DNA from: Palaemon carinicauda
Lineage: Eukaryota > Arthropoda > Malacostraca > Decapoda > Palaemonidae
Length of the DNA: 64,000 bases
NCBI RefSeq assembly: GCF_036898095.1
Contig: NC_090765.1
Coordinates: 36,816,809-36,880,808 of the forward strand
Direction of reading: 5' to 3'
A program made the position numbers and the translations under genes. Shown piece by piece: positions 33,668-43,961 of this stretch. The first letter of the stretch is position 1. Each line of letters begins with the position of its first letter. The notes under the pieces were generated by a model. It saw nothing but the letters and a program-made list of their open reading frames with translations, was not told the origin of the DNA and searched no databases.

Positions 33668-33768
33668 TCAGCTACATGATCACCGGGTAAGATTAATATT
33701 GAAAAATGTTATTTTCCTTAGTAAAATAAATTTTTGAATATACTTACCCGGTGATCATGAATTAAAGG
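33668..33768 (+). repeat. ICR of element B
   Basis: Inverted left end (atgatcaccgggtaagatta, atattgaaaaat) joined to the inverted right end (gttattttccttagtaaaat, aaatttttgaatatacttac, ccggtgatcat). Both halves match the termini exactly by eye. Confidence 0.95.
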
Positions 33769-33806
33769 ACCCTCCCTTCCTCCCCATAGAGACCCAGTGG
33801 ACCGAG

Positions 33807-34007
33807 GAGAAAATTGGTTCTTTGTTGACAAGAAGTACTGGAGTACCTACTCGACAGATGGCGCTGTTGTTGTACACCCCCACCTGTATAGCGATCGCTG
33901 GCGTATCCCGCCCGTAGGTTTTTTCTGTCGGGCAGCAGAGCTGCAGCTACATGATCACCGGGTAAGTATATTCAAAAATTTATTTTACTAAGGAAAATAA
34001 CATTTTT
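33807..34007 (+). repeat. Right ITR of element B
   Basis: Inverted copy of the left ITR with a longer outer end, gtatattcaaaaatttattt then tactaaggaaaataac. Confidence 0.95.
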
Positions 34008-34049
34008 GCATCCTTATGAAAAATACAAATTAATTCCAAATTTGTAATT
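34008..34049 (+). mobile_element. Element E, right terminus after the B insertion
   Basis: gcatccttatgaaaaataca then aattaattccaaatttgta continues the A-type right end seen at 14,560-14,595 (ggttaggaaaaatacaaatt). Confidence 0.75.
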
Positions 34050-35692
34050 TTCATTATAAAATTTCAGTACATTACTTGCCTAATGTTCATACACTGTACT
34101 GTACAGTACAGCATACACCCTACCATCTCCCCACAGCTAGTGAGCTCAAAAGCTAAAGTAAATTGAGGATTGTGAACAAATGCTGGCATGTCTTATCAGT
34201 GAGTAAGATAAAGATTAACAAGGGATAGTCAAAATCCTGGTGGTAGTCACGTTTTTCTGGTTTTCTTGCTGCCAGCTCACACTGAAGCTGTAGCATATAC
34301 GGTACTGTAATTGTTTGTTAAGTATTGAAATGATAAGCGTTACAAAAATTTACTCTATAGCATTGTGATTGGTAATAATTTTTTTCAGTTCTCTAGCAAA
34401 GAGAAATTTGAACAGGCAAATCTGAGATGTTTTATAGTACATCCGCAATCCTCCCCCCTAAAGTGTAAATACTTTGTTGTGTTATGAATATTAAACAATT
34501 TATTTTTTGTAATTTCTTTTTCTTATACTTGTCACCTTCAGTCACTTTTCTGAAAATTTACCACTTACTCATGGGACATTGGAAGATCATTGGCAAACTT
34601 GGAAGTTAGGATGGAGAAGATCCTGATAGAGTTTTACCATTATTCAAATTTTTTTCATTTAAAAGTATATTCTTGTTTTGTACTGAATTGTATCAGAGGG
34701 GCAATGACATTTATTAGTATTTTGTTAACATTATTTATCCAGATGAACAGAAATTTTTACACTGCCTGCTCCAAAGAGTTGTCTTTATTTCAGCACTGTT
34801 ATTATCCAAATATTGATCTTTGAACTATTATGGTAATGTTGACCTTTGAACTATTGTGGTAATGTTGATCTTTGAACTATTTTGATAATGTTGATCTTTG
34901 AACTATTGTGGTAGTGCTGTACCTTGAATCCTAGCTTTATTATGTACTTGTGATGCCCTTTCAGATCTAGCAGTATTGATATTGTTCAGATGAGGTCCGT
35001 AAGTACTATTTCAAAAGAATTACAGCTGTAAGCCCCATAAGGGTTTAGTGCAATCAGTGAACCATGTTTTGTGCACTGTAGGCATCAATTCCACCTCCAG
35101 CTTTCTGGTTCAGATGTGAAATGAGTTCTTTCCACACTGTCTTCTCTTTTTCTGGGAAATCTTGTTAGATCTAGGGCTTCAGCTATGCATGTTCTCCGGG
35201 GTTTTCTGTTATTCCTACTGGTTTTTATCCTTATTCACTTTCTACTTGTTATATGAACTTTGGTCCTGTCATGAAATGTTGCATTGCATTATGTAGTTAA
35301 ACCTATTTTAAATCTAATATTTTCTTTTCAATCATAAATTTTAGTGCATCAAGTGATATAGGTCATATTTATGCACTTCCATCATTAAATTTTAGTCTAC
35401 TGATGGAACACAAATTTATCAGTACTGTACAGTAGGTAATTCATGATATTATTGCTCTTTTTCTTAATGCCTTCACAATACTTGCTTCACATTTATATGC
35501 TGTATGTTCCCAAGGATTAAATGTTCCACAATATCTGCTTCACATTTTTTTATGTCCCCAAGGTAGCAGATATTATAGATCTTTTTGGGCCTATAATTCT
35601 ACTACGGTATAGCACATTACTGTACTGCTTTTCACTTTCTTAATGTATTTTTCTTGAACATTTTGAGTGCATAAATAGAGCTCTAATTACAG
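34050..35692. other. AT-rich interval between E and Y without a gene
   Basis: Short frames of low complexity only. Apart from the 26-bp tandem repeat I see no RNA gene, protein or known repeat. Confidence 0.5.
34813..34916. repeat. 26-bp tandem repeat, four copies
   Basis: Four adjacent units close to ttgatctttgaactattgtg then gtaatg, with one to three differences between units. Confidence 0.95.
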
Positions 35693-35858
35693 TTTTCAAA
35701 TAAAAAACTTACCCGCTGGTTATATAATAGCCTAAGTCCCCGACGCCTCGGCAGAAAATTCAAAATCTCTTGCGCAGCTTAGCGCATATAAGCCAGGTGT
35801 ACCCCAGCGCCCTCGCGGTACCCCAGGTAGAACTATGCTCAACCAATTCAGATTTTCT
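35693..35858 (+). repeat. Left ITR of element Y
   Basis: Starts ttttcaaataaaaaacttac and runs to aaccaattcagattttct; inverted copy of 51,893-52,045 with few mismatches. Confidence 0.88.
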
Positions 35859-36870
35859 CTGCCGCCATAGCTGGCTGAACTATTGGAAATTCTCTTGTTT
35901 TCTTACTCTGTTTGGACGTTATTTGGTGATGTATTAACGTTTTTGAGTTTTGGCTTTCGCATATTTGTTTTGTTTGATCTGTGATCACGTATTTTAACTT
36001 AAAAGGTAGGGTTGGAAGGTTTTTCAACCTATTTTAAATCTCACGAAATCATAAGGGCAAAATGTAAACATTTCGTCCATGGATGACGTCACAGCCTCTT
36101 CCGTAGGCTAAAAGTCTGTCTTGCCTTTTAAGAATATAAGTGATTTTGCTTTTAGAGTTTTAAGGTATAAATTATCTTAAAGAAATTATTTTGAGAAAAT
36201 TTATCCTTTTAATATTTTTCTTTAGATAATCTTTGATCTGTTTGCAAAGATTAACTACCGTTCAGTTTATTTTTGTTACAGTAATCAGTATCGTTACGAT
36301 GTTACATATATTGTAGCGATTTTATGAATAGTACTTTCTTCTTACTTCTCAAGTTTTTAATTGTACTTTATAAAAGGAACATTTTATTTTGCAATTAATT
36401 GGTTCTTTCAGTATTTTTCCTTAGTCAGAGATTAAAGGAAGTTACAATTCAGTTTATTTTATACGATGCAGTATTCTTTACATTCGTCGTAGCGCACGAT
36501 TCTATGTATTGTTGTTGCTTTGGTGGTTTTCGGAATACTAAATTGTTTGTATATTATTTGTAGATGTTCCAATGATGCGAGTGATGATTCATCTTTTATT
36601 GGAACCCCTTAATTTAAGGGTTTATTTTAATGTATAAATATTATATCTATTAAGGTAATTTTTTATATTTAATATTTTGTTACATTTATATGGGATTCGG
36701 TACTTTTGCTTTCCCATTCAAACAATTGTCCAGTGACAGATTTATAAGTCTCTCCCTACGGAGTTCATTTCCTTTGAGAGAGTGTATACTTTGTCTTTCA
36801 GGTAATTATGAAACTATCTTTGTGCCAAAGAGTAAAGTGCAAATTTTTTAATGATAAATTGTGCAGTGAA
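35859..36870 (+). other. 5' leader of element Y
   Basis: Untranslated leader colinear with X 5,758-6,521 plus 14,599-14,850. It includes TGACGTCA at 36,084-36,091 and the uninterrupted TTT at 36,594-36,596 where X carries element A. Confidence 0.75.
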
Positions 36871-38260
36871 TTTTATTCAGTGGAGAGTGCTTCTATTCGG
36901 AACTGTCGTTATCCTAGCCTTAGACCTCTGTCAAGCTCCAGGACCCAGGGGAGTAGTTAAGTCAAACGGCGAAAGGAATCGAGAGGGTAACCAGGTGTTA
37001 CAGTCTTTTAGACCCGAACTGAAGTCCTCTCGGGTGTTTTCTGTCGACCACCAGAACGCTCACCCTCGCTATAGATAAAGCGAGGTGTTAGTGTTTTCAA
37101 AGGCGCTAAGCTGAAAACAAAATTAGATTCGTTCTGCGTGAATTACGTTTCATGCGGCGCAGACGCAGTGCCGCCACCCCACCTGATGGGTGTCGTCTCT
37201 CGACAGTGGCTAGCGCTATGGATCGACGAAGATAATGATGAATACGTTTCGCCTAAGGTTGATCCTTGATCTTTGTAGTTAGGCATGAAACAGCATCTAT
37301 CTTCGTTTATGCAGTCTTTTCTGCCTGCCGTTAACAGTGCGGTTTGGTGTCTCGATTCCGGTCTTTGACACGGACGCACAGGCATCGTGTCTTTAACGGT
37401 GAGATTTCGTTGTCGCACAGGCGGCCTATCTACCGCAATGTTCAATGGTTGGGGAAAGTGGATGCTTTACTTCGAATGTTCGACGCAAACTGACGGCTCA
37501 TAGCACCTAGTATCAGTCTATATAGACGCGCCGACGTTCGCCAGGCAGCAGAGCCGGCGAAGCGTCATCGGAACGGTGCGGCAACGGAAACGGAACGTCG
37601 ACGGAATGGAGTGAAGCGCCACGTCAGTTTGGATGCTTCAGCGTCAGTATGGACGCTTCAGCGTCAGTGTGGACGCTTCTGTGTCAGTGTAGACGCTTCT
37701 GTGTCAGTGTAGACGCTTTCAGTGTCAGTATGGACACTTCAGCGTCAGTATGGACGCTTCAGCACCAGTGTGGACGCTTCAGCGTCAGTGTGGACACTTC
37801 AGCGCTAGTGTGGGCTAGCGCTAGTGTGGGCGCTTCAGCATCAGTGTGGACGCTTCAGTGTCGGGGTGGTCGCTTTCCTACCTATTACTATAGACTTTGA
37901 AGTCTACTTGACCATGAACGTCTAGTGTTTAGTTATTGTTGCTCCAGGCACTATATTAAGAAATAAATCTTAACTAGAAAGATATTATATTCTCGGTCCA
38001 AGGCCTGCTGGGCTAACTCTTGGTGTGAGAACTAGAATTAAACCTCTAAGTATTGAGGTCCGAATTCAGAATCATAAGGAGTGGATTCCTAAGAATCAAG
38101 ACTTTTCTTCCTAGGATAGAGATTGTAAAAGGAAGGGAATAACTTTCAGAAACTCATGAGAATTTTTCTAAAGAGTTTCCCTCATATTTTTTGCCTGCTG
38201 CTCCTCGTTTCGACTTCAGAGTTTTCGCTAGTTGAGTTGATGGTGTTGCTATTTATTTTA
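36870..38260 (+). pseudogene. Decayed gag of element Y
   Basis: cctagccttagacctctgtc, then ggacccaggggagtagttaa near 36,910-36,960 aligns with X and with gag SPGPLASSQAQGRSN of B and C. gcctgctgctcctcgtttcg then acttcagagttttcgctag at 38,192-38,231 aligns with gag APRSPPSEFAL. Frames are closed by stops and by the minisatellite at 37,622. No product is expected. Confidence 0.65.
37622..37868 (+). repeat. 20-bp minisatellite in gag of element Y
   Basis: About twelve copies of cagtgtggacgcttcagcgt with substitutions and one 21-base unit. X has at most one or two copies at the same place (near 15,480), so the array expanded after X and Y separated. The period is not a multiple of three and destroys any reading frame. 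Confidence 0.9.
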
Positions 38261-38281
38261 TTTTATTTGTATTACAAGCCA

Positions 38282-38369
38282 GCTACAACCCTATTTGGGA
38301 AAGCAATATGCTTTAACCCAAAGGGCTCCTTTAGGGAACGATGGCCTAGTAAATTAATGGTAAAATAAA
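38282..38369 (+). repeat. 'ctacaaccct' repeat inserted in gag of element Y
   Basis: gctacaaccctatttgggaa then agggctcctttagggaacga; same repeat and same gag position as in X at 15,878. Confidence 0.7.
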
Positions 38370-39206
38370 GTACTGAATTAACATTAACTCATTCTCAGGA
38401 AAATAATGAAGCTTACTGTAGAGATGATACAGCGCTTGCGGCTGCTACAACAGAAAGGGCATTAAGGCCTTTATGAGAATAGAACGTTAGAGTATATCTC
38501 CCACTACGGGCAGATCTTTTATGATTTAATGTTTTATGTTTTTAAACCGCTCTTGTTAGTGACTCGTAAACATGGCACAGTGCTCTGGAGGAGGTGTTTG
38601 TTCGTTTTCACCTTGCCCCTAGTCCTATATCTCTAACTTACGTTCCTTGTGCATTAAACGTCTGTTCCGCCAAGCAATATTGTTGATGCAGTCCAAGACG
38701 GTCTCTCTCCACTTTGGAAGGATGAGGTAATACTCTTTTCTTCGCCTATGATTGGCGAGCTATGACATCACAACCATGTGACATAGTATCTTGAAAAGAG
38801 CGGAGTTGGAATGTCTTGAAGCGATCAGATCGTCATCGTTATGGTATCATGGATCTTGTAACTTTTCTGCATATTAGAATGCAGTTTCCTGACGAGAATA
38901 ACATTCTACGTTTTCCCTGTCTACCAGACTAGGTAGTTACTCGTCATTTATGCACGCGAACAGAACTTACTTTAGCAGCAGTCGGGTTTTGATGCGTGAA
39001 CAGGAACCAATCGAGTGTGTTTTTTCTTCCGCGAGTCAGACAAGTCACATACTATCCTAACTCTTCCTCTGGATTCTGACTCACTTTCAGGGAGGAAGGA
39101 CTTTGTCCTTATCGAAGGACGCATAACCTAGAAATGGTAGTCACCAATCAATTTGTCCAAGACCTTTCAGGAGTCGTATGTTTTTCTATTAACTTGTCCT
39201 GCAGTA
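38370..39206 (+). other. Element Y interior before transposon P
   Basis: Colinear with X 15,966-16,884, for example acggaagg/cattaaggcctttatgaga and tcttttatgatttaatgt. No domain is recognised. Confidence 0.55.
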
Positions 39207-39231
39207 GGGTGATGTGATCACGACCCGGACA
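39207..39231 (+). repeat. Left terminal inverted repeat of transposon P
   Basis: Reads gggtgatgtgatcacgaccc then ggaca; inverse of 48,988-49,012 with one mismatch. Confidence 0.92.
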
Positions 39232-39460
39232 GTAAAATGAATAATATTCATTAAAAAAAAAAGTTATTGAGCTACAGGAGAGATTTTGTGCTTAAAAGAA
39301 AGTTTAACTAATGCCCCATCTTATGCTATGAGTTTCATATCTGTAGATATTATATTTTGGGTTTTACAGCCGTTTTTAAAATCCAAAATTCTCTGTCCGG
39401 GTCGAGACCGCGTGGTCCACCAAAAACACACTTAAACCAATGTTTTATATTTTTTCTTAG

Positions 39461-40203
39461 TAAAAACATCCAGAACATGACACTGAAAGGTGGAATGATC
39501 CTGAAGTATGCAGAGGCTGTTGGCAGCCCGTCTATTCCTGATGCCTGGAAGAGGGAAGGTATGGCCACCCGGGACTGGTATTACGGGTATATGTTCCGTC
39601 ATCCAAGGCTTGCATTGAAGGCTCCGGAGGGCATGTCACTTTCGCGCGCGATGGCTTTCAACCGCGTAAACGTGAAGTCTTCTTCAAGGCTTACGTGGAA
39701 GCTGTCGAGCGACACAGTTTCATGCCAGCCAGGATCTTCAACTTGGATGAGAGTGGCTTGTCCACTGTGATGAAGCCATGTAAGGTTGTTTGCGAGAGAG
39801 GTCGTCCTGTTGCTTCGCAGGTTGCTCGGGAGAGAGGCAATCATATGACTTTCGTGGGGATTGTTAATGCTGCAGGGCATGGTTTCCCTCCAGTGTTTAT
39901 CATCGCCCGAAAGAAGATGAATGCTGATTTTCAGAGAGGGACCACTCCTGGAACCACAGTGCTCTTGCAGGCTAACGGTTGGATGGACCATGAGCGTTTC
40001 GTGCAGACACTCGAGCATCTCCATAAGGTGTCTTATTCTTCAGTGGAGAATAAGATACTGCTGATAATGGACAATGCCGAGTGTCACATGAGCATTCATG
40101 TGGTTGAGTATGCGATACAGCATGGCATCGTAATTGTCACGCTGCCACCTCATACTACAGCCAAACTCCAGCCATTAGATGTAAGTGTCTTTGGCCCCGC
40201 GCG
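39461..40203 (+). pseudogene. pogo/Tigger-like DDE transposase, C-terminal exon
   Basis: A likely splice acceptor, attttttcttag, ends at 39,460. The first part (KYAEAVGSPSIPDAWK, GYMFRHPRLALK) resembles the second helix-turn-helix of Tc5/CENP-B-type transposases. After a frame change near 39,670 the DDE domain follows: first Asp in FNLDESGLS, second in LIMDNAECH, third in LQPLDVSVFGP, so the triad is present. The frame ends abruptly after FGPARS at 40,210, where sequence from the opposite strand begins, so the C-terminus is lost. The frameshift and truncation make it inactive. The N-terminal exons lie on the other strand at 40,457-40,597 and 40,204-40,325. Assigned to pogo/Tigger rather than Tc1 by the DN...LQPLD pattern and TA target. 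Confidence 0.83.
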
Positions 40204-40325
40204 ATCTTGATAGAGTATTCCTCGATCAAGCGTTCCTGCGCATCGGTGAAAACCTTTTTGACGTTCTGATGCTTAGGCACAAACGTCCTCCCATCACTCT
40301 CCTTGATGGACCGAGTGAAAGCATC
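40204..40325 (-). pseudogene. Transposase exon 2 of transposon P, inverted
   Basis: The minus strand reads DAFTRSIKESDGRTF, then KVFTDAQERLIEEYSIKIAR, the segment that normally lies just before the second helix-turn-helix in Tigger/jerky-type transposases. A polypyrimidine tract and CAG acceptor (complement of 40,326-40,328) precede it. It points toward and abuts the DDE exon on the other strand, so an inversion separates them. Confidence 0.65.
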
Positions 40326-40456
40326 CTGAAAAAAATAAAACAAAGGTAAAGTGGGGAGCATAGGCCCGATAGGGTAGGCTAGCCTAAATGAAAAGTAGCC
40401 TAAAGTTCTTAGCCTACACATAGAATTTAAGAGGGCTTAGATTTATTCAAGCTTAC

Positions 40457-40597
40457 CCCAAGAGTCGAAACTTTAACTCAAAAAAGGTTGCACACAGTGC
40501 GGATGCTACAACCAGTCTCTAGGCGGTGGTAAAATGCCTTCTCAAAGTTGGTCCTATCCGTGGTTAGGATGTTCCTTGGCTGGTAGTTGCGAGGCAT
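40457..40597 (-). pseudogene. Transposase exon 1 of transposon P, inverted
   Basis: The minus strand opens with ATG at 40,597 (MPRNYQPRNILTTDRTNF) and resembles the N-terminal Psq-type helix-turn-helix of pogo-like transposases. It ends at a GTAAG donor (complement of 40,452-40,456). A run of six T near the end puts a stop in frame, and removing one T would restore the frame to the donor. The assignment rests on position, splice sites and weak motif similarity. Confidence 0.5.
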
Positions 40598-40699
40598 GGC
40601 TGGGAGTCACGAAGGATCTGAAAGAGTAAATGGCATTAGAGACATAGGCTAGCCTAATGAATATTGTCTATAAGTTCATAATGAAAAAATTTTGACCTT

Positions 40700-40882
40700 T
40701 TCAAAAACCCATAATTTGTTAGTTTAGACAATCAATAACTTTATACGAGGTAATAAACAGTATTGATATTTGTTCCATGTTAAAATTCTATTGCCTGAGC
40801 AATTAATAAATTTTAGAAAAATAAAAATTCTCCGTGTTCTCAACCCTGACAAACCTGTCCGAGTCGAGAACACGGACCTTGC
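40700..40882 (+). repeat. First partial unit of the ~350-bp repeat in transposon P
   Basis: aacccataatttgttagttt, caatcaataactttatacga and the palindromic tail (gtgttctcaaccctgac, then gtccgagtcgagaacacgg) match the units at 47,678-48,340. Element C is inserted directly after accttgc. Confidence 0.8.
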
Positions 40883-41055
40883 ATTTTTCAATATTAAACT
40901 TACCCGATAATCATGTAGCTGTCAACTCCGTTGCCCGACAGAATTCTATGGAGGGATACGCCAGCTATCACAATACTAGAAGGGGGTGTACTTACCAGCG
41001 CCACCTTTGGCCAGGTACTATAGTACTTCTTGTTGACACCTCCTCAATTTTTCCT
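40883..41055 (+). repeat. Left ITR of element C
   Basis: Starts atttttcaatattaaactta and runs to cctcaatttttcctc; inverted copy of 47,453-47,607 with one mismatch (tttggcc versus tgtggcc). Confidence 0.95.
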
Positions 41056-41267
41056 CTGTCGTGCTTCCGGCAAGACGTTCTGGGATACGCTTTTGATCTT
41101 GGAGTATTTTCACGGCTTTTGGTGAAGTATTTCTCTTTGATTTCGGCTGTCGCTTTACTGGAAACCTTCTTATATTAGCTTAGATAGCTTTTATTTAATC
41201 CTGATTAACGGTTAACGATCTTTTGCTTGATTTTGAAACCCCACTTGGCTAACTCTTTGGATTCAAG

Positions 41268-43961
41268 ATGTCTGACATTTCACAAGCCCCCACCCATAGG
41301 CGATGTAGGTCTTGTAATAGGCGTATTCCGAAGGCCTCGGTAGATCCTCACACCGCTTGTTCTGACTGTAGGGATAGGCCCTGTCAGTTAGAAAATCGAT
41401 GTGAGGAATGCGCCGGACTTTCGGAACTTGATTTTGTCCGTCTTCTGAAGTATTCAACCAAGTTAGAGAGAGGCAGAGTTAGGAGGAGTTCTTCTCACTC
41501 TTCACTTTTTTCCTCACCTCATGATCCCCTACCTTTTCCTACCCCTGTAGTGGCTACCCCCGAACCTACTATTTGCCCTCAGCCTGATATGTCTGTTGTT
41601 TTGCGTGCTATTCAGGCCTTAGGCGATAAAGTAGAGTCAGTGGTTAGCGATCATAAGTCTCTTATGGCCGAAGTCAAGGAACTTAAGGTCAAGAGTGCAG
41701 TGGGTGGTATTAGTGCCAGTGCTGTGACGAGTGCTAGTGTCAGTGCAGTGCCAAGTGCTAGTGTCAGTGTCAGTGTGGTGCGTGAGGATACTTCTGTGCG
41801 TGCCAGTCGTCCTCCCAGTCCGGGACCTCTTGCAAGCTCCCAAGCCCAGGGGAGAAGCAATGTCGAAGGGCAAAAGGGTTCGGCAGGCCTTGATCGGCGC
41901 ACAGAAGTATCCTCGGTGGTTGCGGGCGTGTCTTCCAGAGACCGTCACTCCCACCTGCAGACGATTGAGCCCGTCTTTTACTCGTCCGCTGATCAATTGT
42001 CAGGGAAGAAACGCTGGACTCAGGTCTCTAGACCACTCAAACGCAGAGTCCAGTCCGCGAGTGCTCAACCGGGCTGCAGTCATTGGCTCAGCTCTGACTC
42101 GCCGCAGTCATCTGTCGACTGCACTCCGCCCAAGAGGAGTAAGGTTCTGCCGCAACAGATCTCTGCTGTTAAGGCTTTGCCTCAGCAGACCTTAGTGTCT
42201 GCCGACCCCAAGTTGGCTCTACTGCAGTCCATGCAGTCACAACTTTCAGTCTTGATGCGTGAGTGTCGGGCTGAGAAGGTTGCGCCTCCGCCTCCGCCTG
42301 CACTCGCTCCGCCTGCGCTCGCTCCGCCTGACCGCAGTACCGCCTGCCAGGCGTACGATGTTGAGCCACGTTCTGAGTTTACTGTTCCCAGTGGTGTACA
42401 GCTCCCTCCGCCTTCCTTAAGGCAACCTCAGCAATGGGATCAGGAGGCTTATACCTCTCTTCCTCCGCTTCCACTTGCTGCTCCACCATTGATGCAACAC
42501 TCGGTTGAGGTACAACAACCTCTCCCATCCATGAGTCAGTCTCCTCAGCTCTCGCTGCAGCGAGCTCAACCCTCCTCAAGGCAAGCACCACAACATCTTA
42601 GCCTTGCGCCTCAGGAGCCTCAACTCGCGAGACATTTACTACGTTCTGCGCAGCCTCTACCTCATCGCTCTCCGCTCACACCGCAGGAACCTCTACTCGT
42701 TCCTCAGGAACTTGCTACTCCACTTCCGCCAACCACTCAGCAAGCGCAACCCTTGAGTTCAGACACTCATGCCAGGAGTCAGCCTCCTCCACCCATGCGC
42801 CTACCTTCTGCTTCTTCTTTTGTTCAGCCTTTGCAGTCTGAGCCTCAGGTGTTCCCTCAACAGAGTCTTGAAGAGGAAACCACTAATATTGTTGTTCCAG
42901 CTCGTACTGACTCTGCTGTTCAGCATACCTTTCCGATCTCTTCGCTACACTCTGGTGATGGGGCGTCTGATGATGAGGCGGCACACCTGGATCCCTCATC
43001 AGACGTGGATGAATCCAAGTCTTCTCCACCTTCTATTGATTTTCGTAAGGTCTTGGCTCTGTTTAGGGAGGTATACCCAGACCACTTTGTCTCTGCTATT
43101 CCCCGCTCTCCGCCATCTGAGTTTTCGCTGGGCATGCAGCCAGCTAAGTCTACCTATACTAAGCTAGTCCTAGCAAGGTCCTCTAAGAGAGCGTTAAGGA
43201 TCTTAGGGGAGTGGTTGCAGACTAAGCAACACCTTGGAAAGACTTCGTTCATGTTTCCTCCGACTAAGCTCACTTCTAAAGCGGGCGTTTGGTATGCCAC
43301 AGGAGAGGAACCAGGCTTGGGAGTACCTGCCTCTGCCCAGGCTGACTTCTCAAGTCTGGTAGACTCGCCTCGTAGAACAGCAATGAGGCGCTCTAAGGTT
43401 TGCTGGACCTTCTCAGACCTTGATCACTTCCTAAAGGGTGTTTTTAGAGCATTTGAGATGTTCAACTTCCTAGACTGGTGCCTGGGGGCCCTCAGCAAGA
43501 AGACCTCCCCTGCGGACAAGGATTCTGCCATGCTATTAATGTCCTGCATGGATAAGGCCATTAGAGATGGATCTGGCGAGCTTGCGTCGATGTTTGTGTC
43601 AGGGGTTCTTAAGAAAAGGGAACAGCTATGTACCTTCCTTTCCTCCAGCATTACACCTTGTCAAAGGTCTCAACTCCTTTTCGCTCCGCTCTCGAAGTTC
43701 CTCTTCCCCGAAGAGCTGGTTAAGGACTTGTCTGCTGCCCTGATACAAAAGGACACACATGATCTTGTAGCCTCATCGGCTCGTAAGACTAAGGTTGCTA
43801 CCTCAGTCCCCAGGACTTATCGCACCCCAGTGGCTGATTCTCCTGCTACGAGGTTCATACCGCCCTTTCGTGGTAGAGCCCCCAGCCGAGGAAGCTCCCG
43901 TCCAGACTCTTCCAGGAGCAAGTCTAGGAAAGGTTCCAAGGCTTCTAAAGGAAAAAACTGA
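41268..43961 (+). CDS. gag-like protein, element C, intact
   Basis: 897-residue uninterrupted frame starting in the context ttcaagATGtctgac, conserved with B. The N-terminal cysteine cluster (Cys13, 16, 31, 34, 39, 45, 48, with DPHT before Cys31) probably binds zinc. A short heptad-like stretch lies near 108-145 (VLRAIQALGDKVE). The middle third is Ser-, Pro- and Gln-rich and is longer than in B. The conserved domain begins at about DFRKVLALFREVYPDHF and includes CWTFSDLDHFLKGVFRAFEM and MLLMSCMDKAIRDGS. The last 40 residues are strongly basic (Arg/Ser/Lys), as expected for RNA binding. It is the first gene of the element, overlapping the RT frame by 167 bases. The function as the packaging protein is inferred from the family; no enzyme motif is seen. 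Confidence 0.9.
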   Translation: MSDISQAPTHRRCRSCNRRIPKASVDPHTACSDCRDRPCQLENRCEECAGLSELDFVRLLKYSTKLERGRVRRSSSHSSLFSSPHDPLPFPTPVVATPEPTICPQPDMSVVLRAIQALGDKVESVVSDHKSLMAEVKELKVKSAVGGISASAVTSASVSAVPSASVSVSVVREDTSVRASRPPSPGPLASSQAQGRSNVEGQKGSAGLDRRTEVSSVVAGVSSRDRHSHLQTIEPVFYSSADQLSGKKRWTQVSRPLKRRVQSASAQPGCSHWLSSDSPQSSVDCTPPKRSKVLPQQISAVKALPQQTLVSADPKLALLQSMQSQLSVLMRECRAEKVAPPPPPALAPPALAPPDRSTACQAYDVEPRSEFTVPSGVQLPPPSLRQPQQWDQEAYTSLPPLPLAAPPLMQHSVEVQQPLPSMSQSPQLSLQRAQPSSRQAPQHLSLAPQEPQLARHLLRSAQPLPHRSPLTPQEPLLVPQELATPLPPTTQQAQPLSSDTHARSQPPPPMRLPSASSFVQPLQSEPQVFPQQSLEEETTNIVVPARTDSAVQHTFPISSLHSGDGASDDEAAHLDPSSDVDESKSSPPSIDFRKVLALFREVYPDHFVSAIPRSPPSEFSLGMQPAKSTYTKLVLARSSKRALRILGEWLQTKQHLGKTSFMFPPTKLTSKAGVWYATGEEPGLGVPASAQADFSSLVDSPRRTAMRRSKVCWTFSDLDHFLKGVFRAFEMFNFLDWCLGALSKKTSPADKDSAMLLMSCMDKAIRDGSGELASMFVSGVLKKREQLCTFLSSSITPCQRSQLLFAPLSKFLFPEELVKDLSAALIQKDTHDLVASSARKTKVATSVPRTYRTPVADSPATRFIPPFRGRAPSRGSSRPDSSRSKSRKGSKASKGKN

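Larger units (their letters stand above)
27529..34007 (+). mobile_element. DIRS-like element B, nearly intact
   Basis: About 6.5 kb with ITRs at 27,529-27,704 and 33,807-34,007 that are identical by eye over the roughly 145 bases they fully share. The ICR is at 33,668-33,768. gag has one in-frame stop; the RT/RNase H and tyrosine recombinase frames are complete. The ends share attttt (27,529-27,534 and 34,002-34,007), and the same attttt sits at the joint in the ICR. It is inserted in the right ITR of E, so it is younger than E. It is closely related to C. Confidence 0.95.

Noticed and set aside
40861..40885. LTR-retrotransposon or virus-like integration for the RT-bearing elements
   Set aside because: The terminal repeats are inverted, an ICR is present, the recombinase is of tyrosine type, and no protease, DDE integrase or envelope is seen; they are DIRS elements.
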